Source: Actinotignum sanguinis | GTDB lineage: Bacteria > Actinomycetota > Actinomycetes > Actinomycetales > Actinomycetaceae | DNA length: 64,000 bases | Assembly: GCF_003957255.1 (NCBI RefSeq) | Contig: NZ_QDIE01000006.1 | Location: forward strand, 1-64,000 | Reading direction: 5' to 3' | Part shown: positions 15,733 through 25,483 of the stretch, piece by piece | Position numbering within the stretch: position 1 is the first letter of the stretch | Layout: every line of letters starts with the position of its first letter | Program-made: the position numbers and the translations under genes | The notes under the pieces: model-generated | Told to the model about the DNA's origin: nothing | The model's input: only the letters and a program-made list of their open reading frames with translations | The model's database searches: none

Positions 15733-16839
15733 TTAGCGCTTGACACGCGCCGAGCCGCCGCGGGCGAGGTTCTCCACCTCGGCGCGGGTGGCCATGGTGG
15801 TATCACCCGGAGTGGTCATGGCGAGGGCGCCGTGTGCGGCCCCGAGTTCCACGGCCTTCTGGACGTCACCGTATTCCATGAGCCCGAAGATGAGCCCGGA
15901 AGCGAAGGAGTCTCCCCCGCCCACGCGGTCGAAGATCTCCAAGCCATCACGCTGGGTAGCTTGCACGAAGCCCTGGTCGCGCTTCCACGCCACCGCGCCC
16001 CAGTCGTTGATGGTTGCCGAACGCACCTGGCGCATCGTGGTACCGATGGCCTTGAAGTTCGGGAAGGTTTCCGCAGCCTTCTCAATCATCTTGTGGAAGG
16101 ACTCCACCTGGAGGTTATCGAGGTTTTCGTTGGCGCCTTCGATTTCCAGACCGAGGCAGGCGGTGAAGTCCTCTTCGTTACCGATCATGACATCCACGAA
16201 GGGTGCCAGGGACTTATTGACCTCCTGCGCGCGGGCCTTGCCCCCGTGCAGATTCCACAGGGAGGGACGGTAGTTGAGGTCATAGGATACGACAGTGCCG
16301 TATTCCTTGGCCTTCTTGATAACCGCCAGCGCAGTTTCCGAAGCCTGCTCCGAAAGGGCCGCGTAAATGCCCCCGGTGTGCAGCCAGCGCACTCCAAGTT
16401 CACCAAAGAGGTAATCGAGATCGATATCCTCCGGCTTGAGCTGCGAAATCGCAGTGTGAGCCCGGTCGGAACACCCGACCGCTCCCCGCACCCCGAAACC
16501 GCGTTCGGTGAAATTGAGTCCGTTACGAGCCGACTGGCCGATGCCGTCGTCGTCGACCCAATGAATGAAACGGGTGTCCAGGCCACCGGTGAGGATAAGA
16601 TCCTCGAGCAGCAGGCCCACTTCATTGCGCACCAGAGAGGTCAGGATCGCGCCGCGCTTCTGGAAAGCGCGCCGCAGGCCGCGAGCCACGTTGTATTCCC
16701 CGCCGCCTTCGGAGGCGGCGAACTGGCGCGTGGTGCGGATACGGCCGGCACCCGGATCCAGGCGAAGCATCACTTCACCCAGGGAGACAATATCGTAGGT
16801 GGTTTCCTCGGCGGATTTAATCGTCAGGGCGTCGCTCAC
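15733..16839 (-). CDS. kdgK: 2-keto-3-deoxygluconate kinase (PfkB family)
   Basis: 368 residues, slightly longer than typical. It begins with DIVSLGEVMLRLDPG and GGGEYNVARGLRR, keeps SYDLNYRPSLW near residue 195, and has the catalytic GGGDSFASG near residue 311 (family motif usually GAGDxF; here the second residue is Gly). It phosphorylates 2-keto-3-deoxygluconate to the 6-phosphate, the substrate of the aldolase encoded directly upstream. The GTG start overlaps the eda stop as GTGA. It is the last gene of the uxuB-uxuA-eda-kdgK operon and ends at the terminator at 15655-15692. Confidence 0.88.
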   Translation of the reverse strand: MSDALTIKSAEETTYDIVSLGEVMLRLDPGAGRIRTTRQFAASEGGGEYNVARGLRRAFQKRGAILTSLVRNEVGLLLEDLILTGGLDTRFIHWVDDDGIGQSARNGLNFTERGFGVRGAVGCSDRAHTAISQLKPEDIDLDYLFGELGVRWLHTGGIYAALSEQASETALAVIKKAKEYGTVVSYDLNYRPSLWNLHGGKARAQEVNKSLAPFVDVMIGNEEDFTACLGLEIEGANENLDNLQVESFHKMIEKAAETFPNFKAIGTTMRQVRSATINDWGAVAWKRDQGFVQATQRDGLEIFDRVGGGDSFASGLIFGLMEYGDVQKAVELGAAHGALAMTTPGDTTMATRAEVENLARGGSARVKR

Positions 16840-17483
16840 TTGCGAATCTCCTTAGCTAGATCGGATGCTTCTTGGGATAGGCGGGTGATCTCCGCGAAGT
16901 TCCCGGAGGAAATGAGATCGCGCTTGATCATCCACGAACCCGATACGGACAGGATTGCCGGATCGGAGAGCCATTCGGCCATATTCGCGAGCTTCACGCC
17001 GCCCGAGGGTACGAAGTAGGTATTCGGGAAGGGACCGCGCAGGGCCTTAACCATGGGCAGCCCGCCCGCTTCCCCACCGGGGAAGAACTTGACCGCGGTG
17101 GCACCGTATTCCAGAGCCATCATGATTTCCGTGGCGGTTTGCACGCCGGGAAGATACGGGATCTGGCGTTCGGCTGCAACGTCGGCCACACCGGCGCTCC
17201 AGCCCGGAGATACGAAGAACTTCGCGCCCAAGTCCGCGGCGGTTTCCGCTTGAGCCCGGGTAAGCACCGTTCCGGCACCAACCGTCATTCCCTCAACATC
17301 GCGCATTGCCTTAATGGCTTCCCCACCGGCAGCGGTACGGAACGTCACTTCGGCGCAGTGGATACCGCCGGACACCAGGGCGCGGGCGGCGTCGGGCGCC
17401 TGCGCGGCGTCGTCGATCACCACAACGGGAACAATGGGGTGGGTTTCCAGGAACGGACGAACATCTGGAAGTTGCTGAGACAC
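16836..17483 (-). CDS. eda: 2-keto-3-deoxy-6-phosphogluconate (KDPG/KHG) aldolase
   Basis: 215 residues from GTG at 17483, the common size for the family. It splits KDPG to pyruvate and glyceraldehyde-3-phosphate. Seen in order: PVVVIDDAAQAPDAARALVSGG near residues 19-40, EVTFRT with the catalytic glutamate near 45, VGAGTVLT near 68, KFFVSPG near 88, LPGVQTATE near 111, VKFFPGGEAGG with the Schiff-base lysine near 130, and VPSGGV near 155. The GTG shares a base with the uxuA stop (TAGTG); a longer frame runs into uxuA but is not needed. Coupled overlaps on both sides imply equal production. Confidence 0.92.
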   Translation of the reverse strand: MSQQLPDVRPFLETHPIVPVVVIDDAAQAPDAARALVSGGIHCAEVTFRTAAGGEAIKAMRDVEGMTVGAGTVLTRAQAETAADLGAKFFVSPGWSAGVADVAAERQIPYLPGVQTATEIMMALEYGATAVKFFPGGEAGGLPMVKALRGPFPNTYFVPSGGVKLANMAEWLSDPAILSVSGSWMIKRDLISSGNFAEITRLSQEASDLAKEIRK

Positions 17484-18565
17484 TACTTTGCCGCCTTCTT
17501 CATCTTGTCGATGCCGTCCCACAGCCCGAGGAGGTACTGGGTGCCCAGTGCCCGGTCATACAGCGGGTAACCGGGGCGGCCTTCTTCGCCCCAAATCATG
17601 CGGCCGTGATCGGGACGCACGTAAATATCGGGGCAGGTATCGTAAATCGCTTCCACCGCGGCCTGCATATCGAGGTCGCCATCCGCGGACCAGTGGGCCG
17701 CTTCCTTGAACGTCTTTTCGCCCAGGTACTTGACGTTACGCAGGTGGGAGGCGGCAATACGGCCGCGCTCGCCCACGTAGCGCAGGATCTCAGCGACGTT
17801 ATTGGACGGGTTGGAGCCAAGCGAGCCGATGCACACGCACAGAGAGTGCATCGGGGAATCATTGAGGGCCAGGATTTCCTTGATGTCATCCAGGCTCTTG
17901 TAAGCGCGCGGAATACCGAAGAGATCCCAAGCCGGATCGTCGGGATGGCAGGCCATCTTGATGCCGACCTTTTCACAGGTGGGGATGATGCCGTCCAGGA
18001 AGTACTTCCAGTTTTCGCGCAGCTTTTCCACCGTCATGTTCTGGTAGAGTGCCATGACTTCGTCCAGCTTAGCCAGGCGTTCGGGTTCCCACCCGGGCAG
18101 GGTCAGGCCGCCGGATTCTTCGGCTGTCTTATTGACGATATCCTGCGGGGTCATACCGTCGATCTCAGAGTGATCGTAGTACAGGCAGGTGGAGCCATCT
18201 TCGTTCACGTGAGCGAGCTCAGTGCGCAGCCAGTCAAAGACCGGCATGAAGTTGTACACAACTACCTTGACGCCGAATTCCGCGAGGTTTTCCAGCGTGG
18301 TGCAGTAGTTCTTGATGTATTCGTCACGGCTGGGCAGCCCGAGCTTGATGTCCTCGTGGACGTTCACGGATTCGATGATCTCGCATTCGAGCCCGGCTTC
18401 GTGAACCTGGTCAATAAGAACCTTAATTTCGTCCTTTTCCCAGTTCTCCCCGGCCGCCTTGTAGGACAGGGTGCCCATAATTCCGGACACGCCCGGAATC
18501 TGCTTGATGTACTGCAGCGGAATGGGGTCGTGACCTTCGCCGTACCAGCGGAATGTCATTTTCAT
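17483..18565 (-). CDS. uxuA: Mannonate dehydratase
   Basis: 360 residues, normal for UxuA. It dehydrates D-mannonate to 2-keto-3-deoxygluconate in a Mn/Fe-dependent reaction on a TIM barrel. Motifs: [13 protein letters not shown] at the N-terminus, [17 protein letters not shown] near 100-116, [17 protein letters not shown] near 202-218, [13 protein letters not shown] near 243-255, ASHLRNVK near 270 and [11 protein letters not shown] near 312-322, which supply metal ligands (His, Cys, Asp). Start and stop each overlap a neighbour by one base (TAATG, TAGTG). Confidence 0.95.
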   Translation of the reverse strand: MKMTFRWYGEGHDPIPLQYIKQIPGVSGIMGTLSYKAAGENWEKDEIKVLIDQVHEAGLECEIIESVNVHEDIKLGLPSRDEYIKNYCTTLENLAEFGVKVVVYNFMPVFDWLRTELAHVNEDGSTCLYYDHSEIDGMTPQDIVNKTAEESGGLTLPGWEPERLAKLDEVMALYQNMTVEKLRENWKYFLDGIIPTCEKVGIKMACHPDDPAWDLFGIPRAYKSLDDIKEILALNDSPMHSLCVCIGSLGSNPSNNVAEILRYVGERGRIAASHLRNVKYLGEKTFKEAAHWSADGDLDMQAAVEAIYDTCPDIYVRPDHGRMIWGEEGRPGYPLYDRALGTQYLLGLWDGIDKMKKAAK

Positions 18566-20163
18566 TAGTTGATCTCCTCGTGAATAGTGGCACGCACAGC
18601 GCCGGGACCGGCAATGAGCTTGGTAAACAGGGCTTCGACCTTCTCCGCCAGCGGAGTGGTATACAGGTCGAGGCCGAAGATATTGGCATTGGACAGAATG
18701 GGCTTGAGCACGGCGTGAGCGTCAACGCTATCGCCGAGCTTAATTCCCTTGAGGTGCCCCTGGAGTTCCTCCAGCAGCGGATCGGATGACGGCGCGAATT
18801 CTTCGCCGTCGTCCGCGATGCCGAGCAGATACCGTGCCCACACCGCGAAAACGAGCGGGATCACGCGCAGCTTGTCCATATCCAGACCGCGGCGCTGGTA
18901 TTCCTGCAGCGTGACACCGAAACGAATCGGAATCTTCTGCGAGGTATCCATGGCGATACGGGCCGGATTGTCCGGCAGCGCGCTATTGGGGAAACGTTCC
19001 TCGAGCACTTCGCGCACGAAGTCCTTCGGATCGATAATTCCCGGATCGGTTACTACCGGCATCGCTTCATCATAGGCGAGGATATTGACCATCTTCGCCA
19101 AATCGGGATCGCGCATTTCCGAATCGATGGTCGGGAAGCGCATGACCGTACCGGACACTGCCAGTGCGGTGTGGAGCGGGTTGAGGCAGGTGGTGACCTT
19201 CATCCGCTCGAACTTATCGCAGGTTTCGCGATCGGTGATGTACACGCCGTAGTCCTCAAAGGGCGGGCGTTCGGCCGCGAACTTATCTTCGATAATGAGG
19301 TATTCGGTGGGTTCGGCATTGACGAACCCGGCGATCGGGGTGCGCCCGAGGTGGTCAATACCCATGTCGGTGAAGCCGAGACCGGTGAGGTATTCCGAAA
19401 CTTCTTCGGAGGGGCGCGGGGTGATCTTATCGATCACGGAAATTGGGAAAGCAACCTTGGTGTCATCGCTGACCCAGTCCAGGAAGTCCTGGCTGAGCGC
19501 GCCACGCTCCACCCACCCGCGGGCGATCTGCAGCACCGAATCGCGCAGCTTATCACCGTTGTGGGAGAAGTTATCCGCGGAGATGAAGTTAATGGGTGCG
19601 CCGCCCGCCTGGTAGCGATGTGCGAGGAGCCCGGCCAGCAGCGCCATGGTGTTCGCATGGTTAGCGTACGGATCGGAGGCGATATCCGCGCGGGTGGCTT
19701 CGGAAAGCTCACCCTGGGAATCCTGAATAACATAGCCCTTTTCGGTAATGGTGAGGGTTACCGTGGTCATCTCCGGCTTGGTGAAAATGGAGACGAGCCG
19801 ATCAAAATCGCCATCGCGGCGGGTGGCCAGGCCATCGGCCAGACCCGCGATAACGCGGGTATCGCGCTTGTCCCCGGAAAGAATGACGCCGAGGGTCAGC
19901 AGATCAAAAGCTTCGAGCTGTTTTTCCATTTCAGCGGGATCCATGGGAACCACACCGGTAATCGGCCAGTACTTGCCGTCCGCCAGCATGTCATCCGCGA
20001 TGCGGGCCAGGAAAATCCGGAAAATATTACCCGGGCCGATATGCACCCAGCGCGGGTTGGTGCGCGCACGTTCCTGCGTAGCGGCCACATCAAAAGCCGG
20101 AACTTGAATACCGGCTGCTTCGTAATCACTCGCGTGGGAGAGCGAGCTGAGATTGAGTTTCAT
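18565..20163 (-). CDS. uxuB: D-mannonate oxidoreductase (fructuronate reductase)
   Basis: 532 residues from ATG at 20163, chosen because AAAGGTG lies eight bases upstream; a frame of 61 more codons upstream crosses the regulatory region and is rejected. It belongs to the mannitol dehydrogenase superfamily: the N-terminal NAD-binding part has [15 protein letters not shown] near residues 41-55, [15 protein letters not shown] sits near 192-206, and the C-terminal part contains the family's [19 protein letters not shown] lysine/asparagine segment near 327-345. It interconverts fructuronate and mannonate. First gene of the hexuronate operon, under IclR-type control by context. Confidence 0.9.
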   Translation of the reverse strand: MKLNLSSLSHASDYEAAGIQVPAFDVAATQERARTNPRWVHIGPGNIFRIFLARIADDMLADGKYWPITGVVPMDPAEMEKQLEAFDLLTLGVILSGDKRDTRVIAGLADGLATRRDGDFDRLVSIFTKPEMTTVTLTITEKGYVIQDSQGELSEATRADIASDPYANHANTMALLAGLLAHRYQAGGAPINFISADNFSHNGDKLRDSVLQIARGWVERGALSQDFLDWVSDDTKVAFPISVIDKITPRPSEEVSEYLTGLGFTDMGIDHLGRTPIAGFVNAEPTEYLIIEDKFAAERPPFEDYGVYITDRETCDKFERMKVTTCLNPLHTALAVSGTVMRFPTIDSEMRDPDLAKMVNILAYDEAMPVVTDPGIIDPKDFVREVLEERFPNSALPDNPARIAMDTSQKIPIRFGVTLQEYQRRGLDMDKLRVIPLVFAVWARYLLGIADDGEEFAPSSDPLLEELQGHLKGIKLGDSVDAHAVLKPILSNANIFGLDLYTTPLAEKVEALFTKLIAGPGAVRATIHEEIN

Positions 20164-20352
20164 ATACATCACCTTTGATAGTTGGATCGGGACGGCTCCA
20201 CGTACGATCCACCGGCGGCCGCCCCGCAGGAGCACCAGCATGCGCCGCGTTCCTGCCGTGAGGTCACCCGGTGAGTGAACACCGCTCCCGATGCCACCAC
20301 CCAGTATTCCTTTATACGACGACGAACCGGCCGGGCACCCCCGCACCCGTAT

Positions 20353-20369
20353 GTTTCTTTACGTGAAAC
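20353..20369 (-). promoter_or_regulatory. Candidate IclR operator 1 (uxu leader)
   Basis: GTTTC-N7-GAAAC inverted repeat at 20353-20369, inside the presumed 5' leader of the uxu operon. It shares TTTC/GAAA arms with two further repeats in the same intergenic region. Confidence 0.4.
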
Positions 20370-20385
20370 GCCCGTTCGTACGTAT

Positions 20386-20406
20386 GAAATGATTGTACCT
20401 CATTTC
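20386..20406 (-). promoter_or_regulatory. Candidate uxu promoter -10 inside IclR operator 2
   Basis: GAAATGA-N7-TCATTTC inverted repeat. Read on the minus strand its spacer contains TACAAT (20392-20397), a good -10 hexamer for uxuB transcription, so binding here would directly block the promoter. The -35 is not obvious. Transcription from here would give a leader of about 220 bases. Confidence 0.5.
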
Positions 20407-20500
20407 CACTCCGGACGGCACCCCTTCGTAACGTGTGAAGTATTCGGATTCCGGGCCTTTTCTTATTCAACACTGACTGGCTGACGCACCCGCTTCGATG

Positions 20501-20529
20501 TTTCACATATTGAAATCGCGCGGTATAAT
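20501..20529 (+). promoter_or_regulatory. iclR promoter with overlapping operator 3
   Basis: TTTCAC (20501-20506), a 17-base spacer and a consensus TATAAT (20524-20529) precede the IclR gene. The inverted repeat TTTCA-CATAT-TGAAA (20501-20515) covers the -35 and part of the spacer, which predicts autorepression. The remaining bases of the 411-bp gap (20164-20574) show no gene. Confidence 0.65.
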
Positions 20530-20574
20530 TTTCCCGGCCTGCAGTTACACCCTCGTAGAGTAAAGGAGCTTGAG

Positions 20575-21375
20575 GTGTCCGGTACTTCCCCTGAGGAGCG
20601 CGCTCCGCTCTCCTCCATTGATCGCGCGTTGCTCGTTGTCGAGTTTTTAGCACGTCGCGGACCGGAAGGTGCCCCACTCTCCGATATTGCAGCCGCGGTA
20701 GAGTCAAATAAGGCCACCGTTCACCATACCCTGCGCTCGCTGCGCTACCGGAATTGGGTGGATCAGGATCCTGATAACGGCTACTACTTCCTCGGGGACG
20801 GCGTAGATCCGATTATTCGCTACACCACCCGCACCCAATTCGTGGTTGACCAACTCCACCCGGCTTTAGTGGCTATTTGCCACCGCTATAACGAGCTCGT
20901 GCACCTGGGTAAGCTCTCCGGCCAGGTGGTGACCTACCTGGATAAGGTAGAGCCGGATCGGCCCATCCGGGTGGTGTCCTTTATCGGGCGTAACGCCCCG
21001 GCGGTTACCACCGCTCTCGGGCGTGCTCTCCTGGGCGCGAATAACGTGACCGGCGCGGAAATCGACTGGTATCTGAGTGTTCCTACCGATAATCCGCCCA
21101 CCCGCGCCACCATCGAAGAGTGCATTGAGCACGTGCACCGCTACGGCTGGGGTATGGAAGTGGAAGAAAACGAGGCCGGGATCGCGTGCGTGGCGGTTCC
21201 TGTCGATCTGAAAAACGGCGAGCGGGTGGCGGTCTCCGTCACTGCGCCCGCCGAACGCCTGGGAGCGGCTACCCGCGAAGCGGTGGCATACGGTATCGCG
21301 GAGGAAATCACCGCTATTGCCGGTTCCACCGGCGTGAGTGTTCCGGAAGTGCTGCTACCGCGCTCTGCGCGCTAG
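20575..21375 (+). CDS. IclR-family regulator of the hexuronate operon
   Basis: 266 residues. An N-terminal winged helix (about 13-75: SIDRALLVVEFLAR, LSDIAAAVESNKATVHHTLRSL) is followed by the IclR effector domain (about 85-255) containing LVHLGKLSGQVVTYLDKVE, TALGRALLGAN and GIACVAVPV. KdgR-type members respond to 2-keto-3-deoxygluconate, a metabolite made by this operon, so that ligand is likely (inference). GTG at 20575 has AAAGGAG nine bases upstream. It is divergent from uxuB with TTTC/GAAA palindromes between them, the classic arrangement for control of its neighbour. Confidence 0.88.
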   Translation: MSGTSPEERAPLSSIDRALLVVEFLARRGPEGAPLSDIAAAVESNKATVHHTLRSLRYRNWVDQDPDNGYYFLGDGVDPIIRYTTRTQFVVDQLHPALVAICHRYNELVHLGKLSGQVVTYLDKVEPDRPIRVVSFIGRNAPAVTTALGRALLGANNVTGAEIDWYLSVPTDNPPTRATIEECIEHVHRYGWGMEVEENEAGIACVAVPVDLKNGERVAVSVTAPAERLGAATREAVAYGIAEEITAIAGSTGVSVPEVLLPRSAR

Positions 21376-21479
21376 CCGGAGCGCCGTGGGGAGGGACCGC
21401 GGTGGGAGGTTTCCTGCCGCGGCCCCTGCAAATAGTGGAAGTACGACGCCGCTGGCAGCTGCGCCGTCGTGCCACCCCG

Positions 21480-22949
21480 CTACTTCTTGCGCCGTTCGCG
21501 CACCCGAACCGAAATCTGGAGCGGGGAGCCTTCGAAACCGAAAGTATCCCGCAAGCGGTTCTCCAGGAAGCGTCGGTAACCGGCCTCGATAAAGCCGGTG
21601 GCGAAAAGCACGAAGCGCGGCGGCCGGGTGGATGCCTGGGTGCCGTACAGGATACGCGGCTGCTTGCCCCCGCGCACCGGATGCGGGTGCGCGGCCGCCA
21701 ATTCGCTGAGGAAAGCATTGAGTTTGCCGGTGGGAATACGCTGGTCCCAGGATCGCAGCGCGGTCGTCATGGCATTGGAGAGCCGGTTGGTATGCCACCC
21801 GGTTTTCGCCGAGAGATTGACGCGCGCGGCCCATTGGATCTGCACCAGCTCCCGCTCGAATTCGCGGTCAAGTTCGAAGCGGCGTTCCTCATCCACCTCG
21901 TCCCATTTATTGCACACAATCACCAGGGCACGCCCCGCATCAATGACCTGCTGAATCACGCGAATATCCTGCTCGGTGAGCGGCTCGGAAGCATCAATGA
22001 GGGCCAGGGCCAGCTCCGCTTCCGCCAGCGCACGCTGAGTGCGCAGATTCGCGTAATAATCCGCACCGCGAGTTTGGTGGACCCGCCGGCGAATCCCCGC
22101 GGTATCCACAAAAGTCCACGGGGTACCGTCCAGCTCAATGACTTCGTCAACCGGATCGCGAGTGGTGCCGGCAATATCACTCACCACGGCGCGGGTTTCC
22201 CCAGCTAACTGGTTGAGCAGGGATGACTTCCCTACATTCGGGCGCCCCACAATCGCGACCCGGCGCGGGCCACGGCGCGCGGGACGTGCCGGCACCTCAC
22301 GTTCGGCAGGAAGCGCGCCGATAACCACGTCAAGAAGATCGCCCGAACCGCGCCCGTGCAGCGCGGAAACGGGATACGGCTCCCCCAGTCCCAAGGACCA
22401 CAGGTAAGCAGCATCCGGTTCCTGCTGGGGCGAATCTACCTTATTGGCCGCCACAATCACGGGCTTGCGCGAACGCCGCAACACCCGCACCAGGGCTTCA
22501 TCGGTATCCGTCATGCCCACGGTGGCATCCACGACGAAGATCACAGCATCGGCCTGTTCAATAGCAATTTCGGCCTGCAGCGCGACGTCGCGATCCAGCC
22601 CTGCAACATCACGTTCCCATCCGCCGGTATCCATGAGGAGGAAACGGCGATCCGCCCACTCGGCTTCGTAAGAGACCCGGTCACGGGTCACGCCCGGAAC
22701 GTCCTGCACCACGGCCACTCGTTTGCCAACAATGCGATTCACCAGGGAGGACTTCCCCACATTCGGGCGCCCGATCACCGCTACCACGGGTAGTGCACGG
22801 TTCGCCGCCTGTTCCTCGGGTTCTGCACCGGCCAGGAGCGCCAGATCGGCCTCGTCCAGATCGTAGGCATCCAGACCGGCCCGGAGTACGCGTTCGGCGT
22901 CGTCCGGGGTGGTCCCCTCCGCGCTCATATCGCGGTATTCCTCAGTCAT
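21480..22949 (-). CDS. der: GTPase Der (EngA), ribosome assembly
   Basis: 489 residues. Two tandem GTPase domains are visible: the first with [10 protein letters not shown] near residue 60, DTGGWE and NKVD; the second with [10 protein letters not shown] near 237, DTAGIRRR and NKWD near 352; then the KH-like C-terminal domain ending RVRERRKK. Der is essential for 50S subunit maturation. An N-terminal extension of about 50 acidic residues, common in actinobacteria, precedes the first domain. ATG overlaps the cmk stop as ATGA, so it is the end of the scpA-to-der operon. Confidence 0.96.
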   Translation of the reverse strand: MTEEYRDMSAEGTTPDDAERVLRAGLDAYDLDEADLALLAGAEPEEQAANRALPVVAVIGRPNVGKSSLVNRIVGKRVAVVQDVPGVTRDRVSYEAEWADRRFLLMDTGGWERDVAGLDRDVALQAEIAIEQADAVIFVVDATVGMTDTDEALVRVLRRSRKPVIVAANKVDSPQQEPDAAYLWSLGLGEPYPVSALHGRGSGDLLDVVIGALPAEREVPARPARRGPRRVAIVGRPNVGKSSLLNQLAGETRAVVSDIAGTTRDPVDEVIELDGTPWTFVDTAGIRRRVHQTRGADYYANLRTQRALAEAELALALIDASEPLTEQDIRVIQQVIDAGRALVIVCNKWDEVDEERRFELDREFERELVQIQWAARVNLSAKTGWHTNRLSNAMTTALRSWDQRIPTGKLNAFLSELAAAHPHPVRGGKQPRILYGTQASTRPPRFVLFATGFIEAGYRRFLENRLRDTFGFEGSPLQISVRVRERRKK

Positions 22950-23665
22950 TCCTGTTCCTTTCGAGAGCCTTGTGCCAGCGCCCGCACCGCGGCCACCACG
23001 TCCGCAATACTCATCTGAGAAGAATCAATTGTAACGACTCCATCGCGATCTTCCAGGAAAGAGGCGACCGTCGAGTCCTGTGCATCCCGTTCGCTCACTT
23101 CCGCGCGGGTCGCGGCCAGGGCATCGGGCGCCGCGCTTCCGCGCACCTCGCGGGCTCGCCGTGCCAAACGGGTTGCTTCCGATGCGGTGAGAAGAATTTT
23201 TGTGGGAGCATCCGGGGCGACGACGCTAGTGATATCGCGCCCCTCCACCACAATGCGCGGGTGGGCCGCAATAATGGCCCGCTGCCGGGCAATGAGCTCG
23301 GCGCGTACATCCAGGTTCACGGCTACCTGAGAAACCACCCGGGACAGCTCCGGAGCGCGGATAGCGGAGGTGATATCTTCCCCTTCGCAGATCATCACCT
23401 GGTTATCAGGATCGAGCGGCATCTCGAGTTTCATTGCCCGCACCACGGCTGTCACGGCAGGCTGGTTGGTGAGTTCGACTCCGGCGCGCTGCGCGGCCCA
23501 CGCGGCTGCCCGGTACATTGCCCCGGTATCGAGATAGCACAGTCCTAGCTCCCGGGCGACCTGGCGGGAAACGGTCGATTTACCCGAGCCGGAGGGCCCG
23601 TCAATAGCGATGGGATAGCCCGCGGTTTCGGGGCGCGGGGCGCCTGCCGTGCTCATCTCACTCAT
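22946..23665 (-). CDS. cmk: Cytidylate kinase
   Basis: 239 residues from ATG at 23665. It phosphorylates CMP and dCMP with ATP. The P-loop [17 protein letters not shown] lies near residues 21-37, followed by [14 protein letters not shown] near 46-59; [15 protein letters not shown] and [17 protein letters not shown] follow. The start is chosen behind GAAGGAGGAGAG; a TTG five codons further up lies inside tyrA. It overlaps the end of tyrA by eight bases and the start of der by four. Confidence 0.95.
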   Translation of the reverse strand: MSEMSTAGAPRPETAGYPIAIDGPSGSGKSTVSRQVARELGLCYLDTGAMYRAAAWAAQRAGVELTNQPAVTAVVRAMKLEMPLDPDNQVMICEGEDITSAIRAPELSRVVSQVAVNLDVRAELIARQRAIIAAHPRIVVEGRDITSVVAPDAPTKILLTASEATRLARRAREVRGSAAPDALAATRAEVSERDAQDSTVASFLEDRDGVVTIDSSQMSIADVVAAVRALAQGSRKEQE

Positions 23666-24764
23666 GCTCTCCTCCTTCAATAAAAGCCTGCCACCGGCGC
23701 GCGGCGAGCGCCGCGGTGAGATCCCTGGCGGCGGCCGGCGCTACGGATAGCCGCGCCCGCCCTACTTTTTGGGCCACGGAATGTTCGAGCGAAAAATCTT
23801 CAATATTGACCCCGATCTCACCTACCTCGGTGAAGAGTCGGCCCAATTCACCCGGGCGGTCCGGAACCAGGACGGTTACTTCGGTATAGCGCTGGGGAGC
23901 TCCCCCGTGTTTGCCGGGAATACGCGCGACCCCACACCCACCTGCAGCCACCACCGCGGCAACTGCCCGGGCCAGCCCGGGAGCCTGCGCCGCCCCCGCG
24001 GCTTCTTCGAGCGCGGTTGCCAAATGCGCGGTGCGCTCGGCAATATCGCGGAGCACCGGAGCTACCGCCGCGCAATTACAGGCGATAATCGCCGTCCATA
24101 ATTGCGGATCCGAATGGGCCAGCCGAGTCATATCGCGTAAGCCTTGGCCTGCGAGGCTCAGCTCGGTAGCCGCGGCGTCGTTTAACGTACCCGCCAGCAG
24201 GGAGGACACCAGTTGCGGAACGTGACTGACAAGGGCGACGGCGCGGTCGTGCGCGCTTGCCTCCACCAGAATCGGCATGGCCCCGCAATCTAAAGCCAGG
24301 GTGCGCAAGCGCGCAATATCTTCCTCGCGGGTTTCCGGGCGCGGGCATATTACCCACGGGCGGCCCTCAAAAAGATCGGCGTCCGCGGCGATCGCCCCGG
24401 AACGTTCCCGGCCGGCCATGGGATGGCAGCCCACGTAGCGGGCTCGCTGGGGATGCGCCGCGAGACGATCTTCCACCGCGGCCTTGACGGAAGCAACATC
24501 GGTAACGAGCGCCGCCGGGAAGCGATCCAGGGCCGCGCTCACAACCTGCGCCGTGACATCCGGGGGAACCGCAACCACCACGAGGCTCGGCTCCCAGGCA
24601 TCTTCGGGCGGTTCCTCCCCCGCACCCAGATCACGGGCAAGGGCCGCCGCGAGCGGGGAAGCATCCTCCAGGTACACCGGGATATCGCGCAGCCGCAGCC
24701 GCAGCCCGAGGGAAGCGCCCAGCAACCCCGAACCGATAATAAGGACCGGACCGGCGTGCATCAC
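23658..24764 (-). CDS. tyrA: Prephenate dehydrogenase with C-terminal ACT domain
   Basis: 368 residues. It oxidises prephenate to 4-hydroxyphenylpyruvate for tyrosine synthesis. The N-terminal dinucleotide fold has IGSGLLGASLGLRLR near residues 10-24; DVASVKAAV and YVGCHPMAGRERSG carry the substrate-binding His and Arg; the last 75 residues (VTVLVPDRPGELGRLFTEVGEIGVNIEDF) are an ACT regulatory domain, typically for tyrosine feedback. The initiating codon is GTG at 24764 or the adjoining ATG at 24761; both overlap the rluB stop. Its presence in the rluB-cmk-der block is common in Actinomycetota. Confidence 0.92.
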   Translation of the reverse strand: MMHAGPVLIIGSGLLGASLGLRLRLRDIPVYLEDASPLAAALARDLGAGEEPPEDAWEPSLVVVAVPPDVTAQVVSAALDRFPAALVTDVASVKAAVEDRLAAHPQRARYVGCHPMAGRERSGAIAADADLFEGRPWVICPRPETREEDIARLRTLALDCGAMPILVEASAHDRAVALVSHVPQLVSSLLAGTLNDAAATELSLAGQGLRDMTRLAHSDPQLWTAIIACNCAAVAPVLRDIAERTAHLATALEEAAGAAQAPGLARAVAAVVAAGGCGVARIPGKHGGAPQRYTEVTVLVPDRPGELGRLFTEVGEIGVNIEDFSLEHSVAQKVGRARLSVAPAAARDLTAALAARRWQAFIEGGEHE

Positions 24765-25483
24765 ATCCCTACCGAATGCATGAGGGCCGAGAGCTCACTT
24801 CCCGCAATAACCCGGCTTTTCCCGGGTCGCAGCCTCCCGGCGTCAATAGTGGCGAAACGGGTGCGCACCAGTTCCATAACCGGGTGCCCCACTTCGTCCA
24901 TGATGCGGCGCACAATCCGATTGCGACCCGAATGTAAGGTGAGTTCGACGATGGAATTGCGCGGCTGCGATTCCCGCAGTACGAATTTATCCACCCGGAT
25001 GGGGCCGTCCTCCAGGGTGATGCCCTTTTCCAGCACCCGCGCGAGGCCCCGCGTCACCTGGCCTTCCACCCGCGCCACGTAGGTTTTCGGAACCTCATAG
25101 GAGGGGTGGGTGAGCCGGTGGGTGAGCTCGCCGTCGTTCGAGAGCAGAATCAGACCCTCGGTATCTTCGTCTAGGCGCCCAACGTGGTAGAGCCGTTGCT
25201 CGTATTTCTCCACGTACTGAGCGAGGCTCGGGCGGCCCATATCATCATCCATGGTGGATACAACCCCCGGCGGCTTATAAAGCGCGACGGTCAACAAATC
25301 GGGTTTCACCGCAATGGGCATGCCATCCACGTGGATGGTGTCACGCTCGGCATCCGCGCGTGTTCCCATTTCGGTAACGACGGCGCCGTTGACAGCCACC
25401 CGCCCCTCAGCAATGAGCGCTTCGCAGGCGCGCCGGGAGCCCACCCCCGCGTGGGCCAGGATCTTTTGCAAGCGTTCTCTCAT
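24761..25483 (-). CDS. rluB: 23S rRNA pseudouridine synthase, RluB/RsuA family
   Basis: 240 residues. An S4 RNA-binding domain at the N-terminus (ERLQKILAHAGVGSRRACEALIAEGRVAVNG) precedes the pseudouridine synthase core, where GRLDEDTEGLILLSNDGEL near residues 96-115 carries the catalytic aspartate and LTHPSYEVPKTYVA follows. RHGRNRIVRRIMDEVGHPV-like sequence lies near 195-210. Likely acts on 23S rRNA helix 90 region by family. Start ATG overlaps the scpB stop (ATGA). Confidence 0.93.
   Translation of the reverse strand: MRERLQKILAHAGVGSRRACEALIAEGRVAVNGAVVTEMGTRADAERDTIHVDGMPIAVKPDLLTVALYKPPGVVSTMDDDMGRPSLAQYVEKYEQRLYHVGRLDEDTEGLILLSNDGELTHRLTHPSYEVPKTYVARVEGQVTRGLARVLEKGITLEDGPIRVDKFVLRESQPRNSIVELTLHSGRNRIVRRIMDEVGHPVMELVRTRFATIDAGRLRPGKSRVIAGSELSALMHSVGM

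Noticed and set aside
15655-17019. A 454-codon frame antisense to kdgK and eda
   Set aside because: Shadow of two clear enzyme genes; it also reads through the strong terminator hairpin.
20164-20346. 61-codon N-terminal extension of uxuB
   Set aside because: A good Shine-Dalgarno sequence precedes the ATG at 20163 and the extension runs through the operator region with no family similarity.
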